Positions 24,834 through 36,664 of a stretch of DNA of 64,000 nucleotides are shown in pieces. The notes below the pieces were generated by a model. It had not been told where the DNA came from, did not search any database, and worked only from the letters and a program-made list of their open reading frames with translations. Position numbers and translations under genes: made by a program. The stretch is from Siphonodentalium dalli (taxonomy: Eukaryota; Mollusca; Scaphopoda; Gadilida; Siphonodentaliidae): NCBI GenBank assembly GCA_032622095.1, contig CP136062.1:229726578-229790577 (forward strand), written 5' to 3'. Numbering within the stretch: position 1 is the first letter of the stretch; the number at the start of each line of letters is the position of its first letter.

Positions 24834-25215
24834 CCCTTTACCCAACAAACCGGCCAAAACCGGCCAAATAAAGCTTCAACAGCCTAAAATATCTTCGGTC
24901 TGTCTCAATAGAACCATACAAATATGGATATCATTGGAACCGGCTCCTTGACCACATTGTGATGGTTACAGTTATGCCCTGTGCCAATGCATTCTCTTAT
25001 ATATGCGAGTCGACCATAGGTCGCCTCGCATATATAAGAGAATGCATTGGCCTAAAAAAAATCTTTTTTTACCATTTTTTCTTACATTCTTTAACAATTT
25101 TATAATTTTTAATGTGTTAAGCCAATGCATTCTCTTATATATGCGAGGCGACCTATGGTCGACTCGCATATATAAGAGAATGCATTGGCACAGGGCCCTT
25201 CTGTTGGGTAAAGGG
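24834..25215. mobile_element. Long family P MITE, copy 1
   Basis: The left TTAA (24830-24833) is intact; the right flank reads TTAG. The ends are CCCTTTACCCAACA and TGTTGGGTAAAGGG. The centre is four CATTCTCTTATATATGCGAG modules around an AT-rich spacer. Almost identical copies lie at 55916-56306 (opposite orientation) and 62299-62690, so this subfamily moved recently. Confidence 0.85.
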
Positions 25216-25373
25216 TTAGATTATGACATATAAGGAGCAAGGAAATGAAAATCATCTTTTGACCGTGTTTATCGCAACAAATATCACTGACCATCAATAA
25301 GGAAGTAACCTTGGCTGAATGTCTTTTTGGTTATTCTGAAGGATCCCCTGAATTATATCCCTTTCACCATTAA

Positions 25374-25456
25374 CCCTTTCATGACTAGAGCTTCCTGAAT
25401 TTTGCCGAAAAGCATGTGCCAATGCATTCTCTTATATATGCGAGTTGACCATTGAT
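25374..25456. mobile_element. Truncated family P MITE
   Basis: Starts TTAACCCTTTCATGACTAGA and runs through one CATTCTCTTATATATGCGAG module, then breaks off. A decayed partner end may be at 26107-26160. Confidence 0.6.
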
Positions 25457-25539
25457 AAAGAATGTAAGAAAAAATTATCAAAAATGATAAAAAATTGTTA
25501 AGGAATGTAAGAAAAAATGATAAATAGAGGATCTACAAC

Positions 25540-25626
25540 TCATCCCCAGTTTATAGCGGAATATACAAAAACGAGTACAAACCTAATTTACTGGACGAGT
25601 TTTGTAATTTCCGCTATAAACTGGGG
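25540..25626. repeat. Inverted repeat, arms about 20 bp
   Basis: CCCAGTTTATAGCGGAA (25541-25557) is mirrored by TTCCGCTATAAACTGGG (25608-25624), with a loop of about 50 bp. It lies between AT-rich AAAATTGTTAAAGAATGTAA repeats. Its origin is unknown. Confidence 0.7.
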
Positions 25627-25847
25627 ACGAGTTAAAGATTCTATTTATTACATGATCCAAAACATTGACAAAACATACTTAAATCAACAAATGGGATGCG
25701 AAACTAACATCGGCGTCTATAAGGCATGCCCGCATAAAGAAATAGTCCCAGATAAATAAAGACTCTTTGCCACATTTAATGGCTTATTATTTAATGACAT
25801 AACTTTTCAAACTCTTCATTCATGATAGTTTGTTGGAAAAACATTGG

Positions 25848-26001
25848 AAGCCATAGTATTTTGAGACGCAGCATACTTAACAGACGCAAAGCGGAAGTCA
25901 AAGGTCACCTGGCACTATTTCCTGTTACTGAACGAACGTTTAATATCACAATTTATAGAATGGGATTATTGAATGGAATAAGGGTAGGATCATGTAATAA
26001 A
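25848..26001 (+). repeat. Dispersed repeat, copy 2
   Basis: Matches 481-632 in the same orientation. It is surrounded by AAAGAATGTAAGAAAAA tandem text on its right. Confidence 0.75.
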
Positions 26002-26309
26002 ATTGTTACAGAATGTAAGAAAAATAAAAAATAAAAAGATAAAAATTGTTAAAGAATGTAAGAAAAAATGATAAAAATTGTTAAAGAATGTAAGAAAATT
26101 GATAAAAAATTGTTAGGACAAAGCATACTCTAATATATGCGAGGCACAGGGTCTTTAATGTTGCTCCCATCATCTCTAAGGGGATGCCAGAAGCAACCAG
26201 GGTAAGGTGCCACATACTCTTTTCAGTCAGAGATATTAATATGAATACCAAAAATCCTAAAAGCACACAGGGCGTATTTTGCCACGCCCAGCGTAGCTCT
26301 TGTTTTTTA

Positions 26310-26990
26310 TTAGCTCACCTGAGACAAAGTCTCCGGTGGAGCTATAGTCATCACTCCTCGTCCGTCGTCCGTCCGTCCGTCCGTATGTCTGTCCGTCAAC
26401 TTTTTAAAAAACATCTTCTCCTCTGAAACCATCATACCGAATTGGTTCATATTTGGTGTGGATGTTTCCTAGGTGACTCTCATTCAGATTTGTTCAAATG
26501 AGGTCACCAAGTCAAATAGTTTTGATGTCAGGACCATAACTATTTTTCCACATAGTAATTCTTAAAACGACTTCTTTTCTGAAGTTGTCGGGCCGAATGG
26601 GTTCATATTTGGTATGAGGGTACCGTGGGTGACTGTGGTTCAGATTTGTTCAAATGAGGTCACTGGGTCAAATGTGGGTGGGGCTATGGACATAAATCTG
26701 AATTTTTGAATTTTTTTTTCAATTTAACTTATTGCTCAATTTAACAAAAAAATATATATATATATATATATTTTATTTTTAATAAATAATTTTTTTTTTA
26801 TTAAATAAAATATTTTATTTTTAAATAAAATTAAAAAAAACTCATTAAAATTTTGAAGAACCTATGACATTACATCTTTGGGAGGGAGGGGAGGGGAGGA
26901 ACCTCTAGTCACTCCACTATATTTGGTTGAAATCAGGGGTTTGGGAGAAATCAGGAACAGACAGATGTACAGAAATGTTCAGTAAATGAC
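26310..26990 (+). repeat. Mollusc-type dispersed repeat with GTCCGTCC head
   Basis: Begins with the imperfect hairpin TAGCTCACCTGAGACAAAGTCTCCGGTGGAGCTA, of which each arm is about 15 bp. A run of GTCCGTCCGTCC follows, then repeated blocks containing TTCATATTTGGT and TTCAAATGAGGTCA. These features are typical of abundant bivalve and gastropod dispersed repeats. It has no coding frame. Confidence 0.6.
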
Positions 26991-27240
26991 TTTAAATCCT
27001 TGTATTCTCTGCTACAGCTAGCAAGCCACCCCATGTGCTCTGATGGACACATGTTTTACAACTGGCAGATGGGTAGATAACATCTGCTGTGCCATAGTGC
27101 TTTCCATCCCCAGAGAGTGTAATTCATGTCATTTGTAATTTAACTGAGATTAATGATGTTATCAATGAAGCACCCTTGTTGTTTACATTATCACTCAGTG
27201 GTCATTAAAATCAGATTAATTTCAATTAAGTTTGAATTAA

Positions 27241-28380
27241 GAGTGTCTGGCATTTGTAGAATGAGGTTCCCAGAGGGTGAATTTAGTGGGTTGCTCCACA
27301 CAGCAGGCTAGCATAACCAAATACACCCTCTGAGAACCTTATTCTGCTTAGGCCTCATCTTCTGGGAAGCATCTAGAGTCTCAAGATCTCATTCTGCTTA
27401 GGCCTCATCTTCTGTGAAGTATCTATAGTATCAAATTTACATTGTTGTTAGTTAAATTTCCCTTCTAGGAAGTTTATATATCCCCTAATTTGCAGAAGAT
27501 AAAATTCATGATTGAGGTGCCCAATGGGTGAACATCACCAACTTCAACTGGGGAACTTCAATCTTATTCTAGGTCTTCCATAGCAGTTGAGGGCCTTATC
27601 AGAATGAGGTCCCCAGAGGGTCTGCAAATAACAGAGACTATTTCAAGGCTTGATTGTATAATACATTGTGTTGCTTGAGGCCAGACATGCACAATGTAGG
27701 AACAGACATGCTTTTAGTGATGCTATCCCACACAGCGGGCTAGCATCACCAAATTCACCATCTGGAGACCTCATTCTGCTTAGGCCTCATCTTCTGGGAA
27801 GTATCTATAGTATCAAATTTACATTGTTGTTAGTTAAATTTCCCTTCTAGGAAGTTTCTATATCCCCTAATTTGCAGAAGATAAAATTCATAATTGAGGG
27901 GCCCAATGGGTGAACATCACCAACTTCAACTGGGGAAATTCAATTTTATTCTAGATCTTCTATAGCAGTTGAGGGCCTTATCAGAATGAGGTCCCCAGAG
28001 GGTGAATTTAGCGTCACTAAATTCACCCTCTGGGGACCTCATTCTGCAAATGACAGACACACTATCACACTATTTCAAGGCTTGATTGTATAATACATTG
28101 TGTTGCTTGAGGCCAGGCATGCACAATGTAGAAACAGACACGCTTTTTGTGATGCTATCCCGCACAGCAGGCTAGCATCACCAAATTCACCCTCTGGAGA
28201 CCTCATTCTGCTTAGGCCTCATCTTCTGGGAAGTATCTATAGTATCAAATTTACATTGTTGTTAGTTAAATTTCCCTTCTAGGAAGTTTCTATATCCCCT
28301 AATTTGCAGAAGATAAAATTCATAAATGAGGTGCCCAATGGGTGAATATCACCAACTTCAACTGGGGAAGTTAATTCTTA
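27241..28380. mobile_element. Family B element with 432-bp internal duplication
   Basis: A segment starting near 27668 (TTGCTTGAGGCCAGACATGC) recurs near 28100 at a distance of 432 bp with few differences. Two overlapping family B units therefore share ends. Ends and internal blocks match the 23865 copy. Confidence 0.75.
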
Positions 28381-28980
28381 TCCTTTGTGAAAATGGGATC
28401 ACAAAGTCAAATAAGGCCAGAGCAAGAGACTTAACTATTTCACTACATACTAATTCTTAAAATATGTTTGCAAGAACTAGTTGGCTTATATAGAATGGAA
28501 TGTTCTTCCTTGACTGCAATGCAGATTTTTTTTAATGGGGTCACCTGGTCAAATAGGGGCCAAGTGAAGGACAGTTTCCCTCTTAATATGCTTCCTTCAC
28601 AAGGACCATCAGGTCTATTTTACTGATATTTATGATATTGTATGAAGGGTTCTTTGGTGTCTGGGATTCAAATTTATTCAGATGGGGTCACCAGGTTAAA
28701 TAGGGTGGGAGAATTACTATAGAGACATATAGTTATGTCCCTGGTCCCCACCGTGGGACCAGGGACATAACTATATGTCTCTATAGTAATTCTTAAAATG
28801 TCTTCTCAAGAGAGTTTGGACTATTTAGCTTTAATACATATAGTATGGAGGAATCAGGAGGATCCTTTAGTGACTGAGATTCAGATTTGTTAAAATGAGG
28901 TCAACCTGTCAAGAAATGGCAGGCTATGGGGAGTTAACACTTTTGTGTCCAATAAAATCATCGAAATACCAAATTCATTA
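28381..28980 (+). repeat. Mollusc-type dispersed repeat, second piece
   Basis: Three rounds of a GGTCACC-AGGTCAAATAGGG / AGTAATTCTTAAAATGTCTTC theme, as in 26310-26990. It contains the perfect hairpin below. Confidence 0.5.
28711..28792. repeat. Perfect 38-bp hairpin, 6-nt loop
   Basis: Arm 28711-28748 is the exact reverse complement of 28755-28792. The right arm reads straight on into the repeat consensus (AGTAATTCTTAAAATG), so the left arm appears to be a fold-back copy of the right one. Confidence 0.9.
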
Positions 28981-29710
28981 AAACATCTACCTTGGAACCA
29001 CCTGACTGATTGGTCTGACATACATGTATTGTGTTTTGGGTCCATGGATAATTGGGCTTCAAACATGTTTAAATGGTTTTAGAAAAAGGCGCTTGTGAGA
29101 TTGGAAATTTCCAACAATTGAGAAAGTTTGAGGTGTCGGTTGTGAAATTCCAACCTAAGACTTGGGAGTCTGGAGCCCGGTCAGGAGGGGACTTGTTGAG
29201 CTGGAGGAGGGGGGTGATCAGTAGTGTACAGTTGGCAATTTCAAGGTGGATTTTCACCAAGCTACATACTTAAAGTCTCTCTAGCCACATATCCTGTTTA
29301 AATCTACTTCTTTTAAAGTGATTATGAAAAGTGCTGACTGTTTTGGTCTCCAGAGTCCCAGTCTTATCAGTCTTTGCAGTCTGGTGAGCGACCCCACAGT
29401 CATTGACTGTCTTGTTTGGATAAATTTGACATTTACTTCAGGGATAAGTGCAAAATATGCTCAAGTACTCTATAAACGATGTAACATGGTTATTATAATG
29501 AAAGTGAGTTTATGGCGTAAGCCATTTATTCATTTTCGTTATAATTATCAGGTTGTTATATGTGGTTCTTTGTGTATGAGAGTTTATTTAACTCTCATTC
29601 TTGACTCATAGTAATTCATTTATTGGATATTTTCTGTTGAGTATATTTAGTAGAAGATGGCCCCATAAATGTTTGAATTTAGTGTACAGTCCCCCTTTAA
29701 TAAATACCTT
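28981..29710. other. Gene-free stretch
   Basis: Frames of 60-97 codons occur on both strands with no domain similarity that I can see. No splice-supported exon. Confidence 0.4.
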
Positions 29711-30172
29711 AAATTAAAGGTGCTCAATCTGATCAGTCACTCCTAAATTACTATTTCTTTGGCTTCAGGGTATAAAATATTTTATTTGAGTCGAGGCCAC
29801 CCATCAAAGCTCAGAGTGATCAGATATCAAAGATGTGTAATAATATGTGGCCAAGAAACACACAGTCAAACGGAGGGTCTCGGACAAAAATACAGATGAA
29901 GATGGATAACTCTAAAATCAAGTGGTAATTCAGTCAAATTTCATGATACTTTAGTGATAATACGGACTTATTTTGTTGAACAATATGTTGATAAATAACA
30001 AGTTTTGGGAAACTTTATACCATAGTTGACAGTGGTTAGCATTATTTTGTTGCAATAAATTGATTCTGAATTTCTGATATTAAACTAAAGCGTATTTTGA
30101 AGAAATGTTGATGTTGTTGTATCTTGATGGTACGGGGACCATCTGATCAGATTGAGTATCTTTAAGTCTCCC
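29711..30172. mobile_element. Family D element
   Basis: The ends TTAAAGGTGCTCAATCTGAT and ATCAGATTGAGTATCTTTAA are inverted. The GGCTTCAGGGTATAAAATAT block is shared with 14700, 20690 and 48520-48585. Confidence 0.75.
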
Positions 30173-30390
30173 TTTAATCTAAGCTCATTCAATTACTTGA
30201 ATGGATATACATGTACTTTTCTCTTGGGTAAATATAACAGGCTGCCTTACCTGATGTATGAGGCAACATCTTTTGTGGAATATTAGGATGAAACTGAATG
30301 AATGGTCATTTTTTAATTTACAACTTGGTAACATAATGTTTGGACTTAATTATTTTATAGCTGTTTGAGCCCAGTAACATGTTGATATTG

Positions 30391-30467
30391 TTGAGTGCCA
30401 ACTACGAGTTATCTAGTACTTTTTTGCATGTAATTGAATGGGAGCTGACACTCAACGTGTTAAAAGT
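30391..30467. mobile_element. Fragment of CACGTTGAGTGCC family
   Basis: GTTGAGTGCCAACTACGAGT on the left and ACACTCAACGTGTTAA on the right, as at the ends of the 12879-14456 element. The interior is only about 40 bp. Confidence 0.65.
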
Positions 30468-30506
30468 CTCAAATTTGGTACAAAATGTTTGAAACTCAAG
30501 TCTGAA

Positions 30507-31136
30507 TTTAGTGTGTCTGACATTTGCAGAATGAGGTTCCCAGAGTGAATTTAGTGATGGTACCCCGCACTGTGGTCTAGCATAACCAAATTCACATTAT
30601 GGGGACCTCATTCTGCTTAGGCCTCATCTTCTGGGAAATATCTATCGCCTCAAATTAACAGTGTCATAATCGAGGCGAATAATGGGTGAACATCACCAAC
30701 TTCAATATGATCCTAGGTCTCTCATAGCAGTTGAAGCCTAAGCAGAATGAGGTTTCCAGAGGGTTAATTTGATGAAGCTAGCGGGATAGCATCACTAAAT
30801 TCACCCTATGGGGACCTCATTCTGCTTAGGCCTCATCTTCTGGGGGGTATCTATAGTCTCAAATTAACATTGTGCAAAGTTACTTTTTCCCTTCTGGGAA
30901 GTTTCTATATCCCCTAATATTGCAGAATATAAAATGCATAATCGAGGTGACTAATGGGTGAATATCACCAACTTCAACCGGGGAGCTTCAATCTGATCCT
31001 AAGTCTCCCATAGAAGTTGAGGCCTAAGCAGAATGAGGTCCCCAGATTGTTAATTTGGTGAAGCTAGCCCACTATGTGGGGTAGCATCACTAAATTCACC
31101 CTCTGGGGACCTCATTCTGCAAATGTCAAGACACAC
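30507..31136. mobile_element. Family B element
   Basis: TGTCTGACATTTGCAGAATG on the left, ATTCTGCAAATGTCAAGACA on the right, with the usual nested inverted blocks. One internal block is duplicated. Confidence 0.75.
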
Positions 31137-31149
31137 AAAATTTATGCTT

Positions 31150-32090
31150 GTTGGAACTTTGACATATCAAAGCGATCTGAACATTCTGTCTGAAAAGTCC
31201 CTCAGCTTTAATTCAGGGTTAAAATTAACAAAAAAATGTGCCTCAGATTGGGGTGGGGTGGGTGTGTCGATCATCCCCATCCCCCACTGTCGCGTCCCTG
31301 GGTACTTGTTTAAATTAATATAATGATAATTAGTCGATAAATCAGTATTTCTTTTTTGGCACTGCAAAAGTTCCAAAGTAAGCAAAAGATATCTGACAGT
31401 CAGATATATTTTGCACATATTTTTAAAAAATGAATCCAATGTGAAAATTGTTAGGGTCTACCAGTATCCTGTATGTCAACTAATGTACTTCATATGTGGT
31501 TTGGAAATCTTTCATGATTAATTGTCAAGTTTGATTTTCATTCATGGTGGAAAAAATTCTGCATGATTAATGTTGTGTAATGTTTAGTCTACACCAGAAT
31601 GGCATGGCAGTGTCTAAATAAAATAATCATATGAGATAAGTTACTAAGTTTATAATTCACAACATTATGTCTTTTATAACATGTACTGGTACTATAATGA
31701 TATGATGGCTGCCTACAGTAATAGTCTTCACTTATGGTTCAATGGGAAATTATTTCTAGTTGAATTAAAATAGCCTTATAAAATTTGTGTTAAAATAAAA
31801 CTTCCAAATGGGGGTTCCTTTTTTTCTGGTGCAAATTGTTGGATAGTTTTTATCTTACCTTATAAATCCATGTACCCCAAACAGGAAGGCCAACAGATAT
31901 TTCTCCAGGAAAATTAGTAAAATAAATTAATTCTTATCAGTTTTAGTGGAAAAAAGAACAAAAACGTTTGGTATAACAGATTTGTAATTTAACTGTTTAA
32001 TCTAAACGTTATAAAATGCAATATTTGTTTGATATTAATAAAAAATGAATAAAATATATAAATTTCTATCTTGAAACTCGGGAGCCTGAA
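31150..32090. other. Gene-free AT-rich stretch
   Basis: No exon, RNA gene or clear repeat recognised. Confidence 0.4.
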
Positions 32091-32400
32091 AATCGACCAA
32101 TCAAATTGAAGTATTTTTCCCGCCGAATAATGACCGGGTGTTGATCGAAATTCGGTGTGAGAATGTCCACTTTTATTTCATCATTTCGTCTTTGAAATAT
32201 TGTTTTATTGATTTATTGTATGAGTAAGGATAGTTCTTTGTTGTTCGTACGTAAGTTTACAACACTGTCAATTGTCTGTCGTATCCGATAATGTGTCAAA
32301 TCGGCGATATTTGTTGTTAATAATTTCGTCACAAATCAATATGGCTTCCGTTTCCATTGTACAGAAAGATGTGACTGATGGTCCTTGGCCTTGCGTCTGA
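32090..32400 (+). promoter_or_regulatory. Possible promoter and 5' UTR exon of NSD-like gene
   Basis: The first coding exon of the NSD-like gene begins only 3 nt upstream of its ATG, so at least one non-coding exon must lie further left. This stretch is richer in CG dinucleotides than its surroundings (TTTCCCGCCGAATAATGACC) and contains a good donor at 32251 (CGTAC then GTAAGT). An AATATGGCTTCCG stretch near 32338 resembles the YY1-type motif found near animal transcription starts. Transcript data would be needed. Confidence 0.2.
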
Positions 32401-34020
32401 TTTTTTGCAAGCTTTTATTTTCAACAAATAGCAGACACAAATATTCTTCATGTTACAATCTGTCTGCATATAGTGTATGTATCAAAATTCAATTACAGTC
32501 TATATTATTGATGCTTTTTGGTGGATTTCATGAAATTTTGCTAAACTAAATAAACACAAATAAATTATTTTATCAATTAGGCCTATGCAAGTTTTTCACC
32601 AAGGAATGAACCGAAATTTATAGTTGTTCATATATTCCCTAGTTTATTTGCTTCTACAGGATAATTTTTTTTTTTACTATTTAGTTTAAATTGTAAAGAC
32701 GCATATTGACCATCGATTTACAAAATCTGACCAGTGTCATCCCGCCGGTGAATACAGTTTTGTTAATGTCATAATGACGAGGGATGACTCTAGTCTCTAC
32801 ACTTGGCACATCGTCGGACCGGGAGCAGACGCTAATGGCTGTCCCGTGGCCGTGTGCAACAATGTGCACATGTTTAATTAAAGACCCATAGGGCCCTACC
32901 GTGGTGAAGAAGTCGGGTTCGGCAAAAATTCCTGGACTAATTCAAAATATGGATCGGTCTACTCGAACCCTCTCTGTAATGCCCGTAAGCCGGGCATGTG
33001 AGAGTATATAAAGATTGTGTTGTGTTGCCAAAATTTAAAGTGAGGGAACACACCGTTCTGCAAGAATCCATCCTAGCTTCGCTTTGGTGGAATTTTTTCA
33101 TAAAATGAATAAACATGCATGTATGTTTATTTGGTACACAAGAGTAGCGTAAACCGTATTAAAATTCAGACAACATGTAAAAGGTTATTCCTCGGAGAAT
33201 TTGTTTTGACAAAATTTATGAATCTTGCCAGTTCTATATAGAAATTAGAATCTATACAGGCTGCACAATGTTCTAAAAGTGTCGCGAAACAAACATCTTA
33301 GTTTATTCTTACAAGAACATGTGGAATTGTTGCTATATCAGTGTTGCACTTCTGGGTATTTGAATAATTATTGCTTTTTTTGTGAGAATTGATAATATGC
33401 TTCCACCCTGTACTTTTATTCCGCTCTGCACTATTATTAATTTTGTCGGAAGTTTCCTCCTTATATTCTGCCCTGCATTTCTGTTTGGCACACAAGAGTA
33501 CTGTAACACTCCACAAGCATATTAACGTATTACTAGTATGTCAGTCCCCACCAACAATTCATCCACATGTGGGATCTTGCTTCCAGAGTAACAGTACTTA
33601 CATGTACACCTTTAGAATGCAGCGGTGTAAATATAGAAGTCCAATACTTCTGTGCATGAGAGGTCTACATGTAGATCTCTTAGGTCACAGTTCTCAGACA
33701 ACATTGTGTCAAATTGTGTGATCACCAAGGTCCGAAGTTTAGCAACGTTGAGCTTGATTAGGCATCTCTGTTTCCGGTAAGCCGGCCTGGCCGAGAATTT
33801 CTTGCCGGTCTCAATTTTATTTTATTTTCCAGAAGTCCTAAGTAACCTGTCCGTGTGTTAATATTTATTGTTTTGCCAATCCCAATAGCAGTACTTAACA
33901 CCCTCGCATACATATGTGTAGGCAAGTGTATGTGATTGTGCATTCTATATAGGAACCTGGACGGCTGTGCTATGCAGTTAATGGCGAGGCATAAATCAAA
34001 CTATACCCTGACATAGGCCT
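32401..34020. other. Gene-free stretch with a dispersed repeat
   Basis: No exon recognised. 33755-33885 (TTTCCGGTAAGCCGGCCTGG through TATTTATTGTTTTGCCAATC) recurs in diverged form at 38700-38865, and its left part at 35965-36050. Confidence 0.5.
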
Positions 34021-34021
34021 A

Positions 34022-34110
34022 TTTGGCTATGGCAATCTGCTATGGCAACCCTTTGCCTTGGCCCAGTTTGCTGTGGCATTGCTGATTGCCGTAGCCAATT
34101 ATGAAGGCTG
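34022..34110. repeat. Dispersed repeat, reverse copy of 42388-42485
   Basis: TTTGCTGTGGCATTGCTGAT and GATTGCCGTAGCCAATTATG match the reverse complement of 42388-42485 and 51246-51345. Short, without coding capacity; class unknown. Confidence 0.65.
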
Positions 34111-34242
34111 CTGACGAGTCGCACCGAAAGTTGGCAGCACCCAGAATCCAAAGTCGATCACCCATCCAAGGACTAACCGAGCTTGAGTTGCGATAACGAC
34201 TGTGACAAAGAAATGTACACCTCTCTCGTTTTATGACAACTG

Positions 34243-34632
34243 TTACCCTGCTGGACAAAACAAGTGTCCACTTAACTGCGGTGCGGTTAGCGTTGCCACC
34301 GCAGCCGAAATGCAACTACCGGTACACCACGGTTCCACCGGCTAACTACAGTTGGGCCGCGGTGTAATTGCCATTCGGCATGGTGTAGTTGCCACAGTGT
34401 ACTTTCATCAAACTGAAAAAAAAGACAATACAAACCAGAAATCTAACCATGGTGTACATGCCATTCGACCGCGAGGGTAGTTGCCTTTCGGCCACAGTGA
34501 ATTTGCCGTTTGGCCACAGTGTTCTTGCCGTTCGGCTGTGGTGTTCAACTGCAGTTACAAACTCTGACACCGCGGCCGAACAGCAAATACACCGCGGTGC
34601 CAATGGACACTTGTTTTGTCCAGCGGGGTATT
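34243..34632. mobile_element. Inverted-repeat MITE, about 390 bp
   Basis: The left end CTGCTGGACAAAACAAGTGT is mirrored on the right by ACACTTGTTTTGTCCAGCGG. The interior is GC-rich for this window, with several GCGGTG and CGGCCGAA inverted blocks. No coding frame. Confidence 0.75.
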
Positions 34633-34926
34633 GTAACAACTTGGCTAGATATGGCTCTGTGACACTGAAGCGCTTCTCATTCTATTAAAAGACATTTGTA
34701 TGCCGTCATTCACAGCTGCCATCAATACATGCCATCTTCGAAGTCCTGTTCGGTGTTATAATTATCATTCGGTTCAATATAGTACGAAATCTGCTGTTTT
34801 TGAAATTTCGACAAACGTTTCGTATGTCTTATTCTCTTTGTAAAGAATGGACAAATTACTAAATACGATTTTTGGCAAACAAACTTCAGCCAAAAATGTT
34901 CTCGACGGGGAAGTCGTATGAGATTG

Positions 34927-34988
34927 CCCTGAAAAATTACCCATAATTCTGCTGTGGTAAAGGAGTTGATTTTTTAGGGCATTACACT
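34927..34988. mobile_element. Family A MITE fragment
   Basis: Only the right arm: TTACCCATAATTCTGCTGTG through TTTTTAGGGCATTAC. Confidence 0.7.
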
Positions 34989-35097
34989 TCTACATTTGAG
35001 TGTTTTTCAGTACTACAGGCATATCATATATATACATGTAGGTTTATACAAAATGACAAAAATCCATTCTCATGTTTATTTTGGACACAGCATTTAC

Positions 35098-35823
35098 TAG
35101 GGGTGCGAGATATCACCGGTGTATCGCGAATCAGAGTTCTACGATACACGCACCGGTTCCATAGCCAAAAAATCGTGCATCGAGATACACAATTTTGTTT
35201 ATCTATTATCCAGTAATCGTTCTTTAAAATTGCTATAGTCACGCCGGAGAATAAGAATTAAATACAACAGCACGCAAAGAAGCATGATCAAGTCGTTCTA
35301 CTTCAAAGCGCCGATTAAATAGGTCAGCCACCTGTTCGTCCGTCATGCGTGTGGGCATTTTTGTTTTTGTGTAAAGATTGATAAACCATTGTCACCGTTG
35401 GCACACAGAAGAGTTCGTTCATAGAAATGATGTCGCCAAAAGGCTCGTTCATCGGACTTGAACTGCATATTAGAGAATTAAATCATTCCCGTTAACAGTC
35501 GATTACTCCCCCTGGACTGGATTTAAATGAATTAAACAACAAACGTGGTATGTTTTTGTACTTGAAAGTCGTGTAATCCCATATGACCTTGGCCTTAAAT
35601 AAAACATTCCAATGATCTGAAGTAGCTGGTATTGAAGGATTAATCAAATTATCAACTATTAAATAATGACTATGATTGAATATATGTTTTTTTTTCAACC
35701 AATTCATGAATTCCATATGAAGGGCTGCATCCAGAAATACTAGGGTATCGTATCTTGATACGTATTGTATCGCGACCCGCATATCGCGATACATATCGTG
35801 TTGCGACACTGGGCCCACCCCTA
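35098..35823. mobile_element. Non-autonomous hAT element with perfect 8-bp target duplication
   Basis: A 726-bp element with ends TAGGGGTG and CACCCCTA, flanked by identical GCATTTAC octamers (35090-35097 and 35824-35831). An 8-bp duplication with a CACCCCTA-type end is the signature of hAT transposition. Subterminal regions are rich in TATCGCGA and CGATACA motifs, likely transposase-binding repeats. No transposase frame is present. Confidence 0.9.
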
Positions 35824-36054
35824 GCATTTACTGTCTTGAATTTTGGGAAATATAAAGGCCATCATGGCAATGGTTGCCGTAGCGGATTGCCGAAGCCAAA
35901 AATTAGAATTTAGAGGACTGTCCCCGGCTGATGAGTATTTAGTATAGAAAGGGTTAACGCAACAAACATTAGGCCAAAAAAAAAAACCTCTTTGTTTCCG
36001 ATTCCCTGCCTGGCTGACATTTTCTAGCGGCCTCAATTTTTAGCTCAACTTTAC

Positions 36055-36655
36055 TTTGTAAAGCTTGAGCTACATGTATTGCCATGGCTTGGTATCCATC
36101 ATCCGTGTGTGTGTGCCGTGTGTGAAGCGTCAACAATACAGACTACATGTCATACCTTTGGTCAGATTATTATGAAATTTGTCATAACTGTTGACATTAA
36201 CATGTAGATGGGAACGAGTCATTTTGGGGTCATTCGGAAAAAAAACATGGCCGCCAGGGGCTATCTTGGATTTCAAAATTCAATCCATTAGCACGGGCCA
36301 CAGGTCGTACTGTTCGTCTGATCATCATGAAATTTGTCACGGATGTTAATATTGACATGTAGATGGGAACGAGTCATTTTGGGGTCATTCGGCCAAAAAA
36401 CATGGCCGCCAGCAGCCATCTTGGATTTTACTCTTTGCATGACTAAATCCTTTGGCAAGGGCTACAGGTCGTACCTTTGGTTGGATCATCATGAAATTTG
36501 TCATGGCTGTTAACATTGAAATATAGATGGGAATAAGTCATTTTGGGGGTCATTCGGCCATAAAACATGTACGCTGGCAGACATTTTGCATTTTACTCTT
36601 TGCATGACTAAATCCATTGGCACGCACAACAGTCCACTTCCCTCATCCGATCATC
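36055..36655 (+). repeat. Mollusc-type repeat with about 3 internal copies
   Basis: Opens with AGCTCAACTTTACTTTGTAA and its mirrored AGCTTGAGCT. Blocks of about 150-180 bp follow, each with CATGAAATTTGTCA, GATGGGAAYRAGTCATTTTG and ATCTTGGATTTTACTCTTTG. Confidence 0.7.
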
Positions 36656-36664
36656 ACCAAACTT

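Noticed and set aside
24641-24871. 76-codon plus-strand frame
   Set aside because: Low-complexity ATGATGATG run, and it reads into a MITE; no splice support or domain.
33389-33721. 110-codon frame
   Set aside because: No domain, AT-rich, and no splice signals linking it to any gene.
35925-35955. Hammerhead ribozyme core (CTGATGAG ... GAAA)
   Set aside because: Stem II would be three weak pairs, the conserved C before GAAA is missing, and no closing stems or cleavage site were found. The CTGATGAGGAAAG at 11491 and 11550 is coding sequence and its duplicate.
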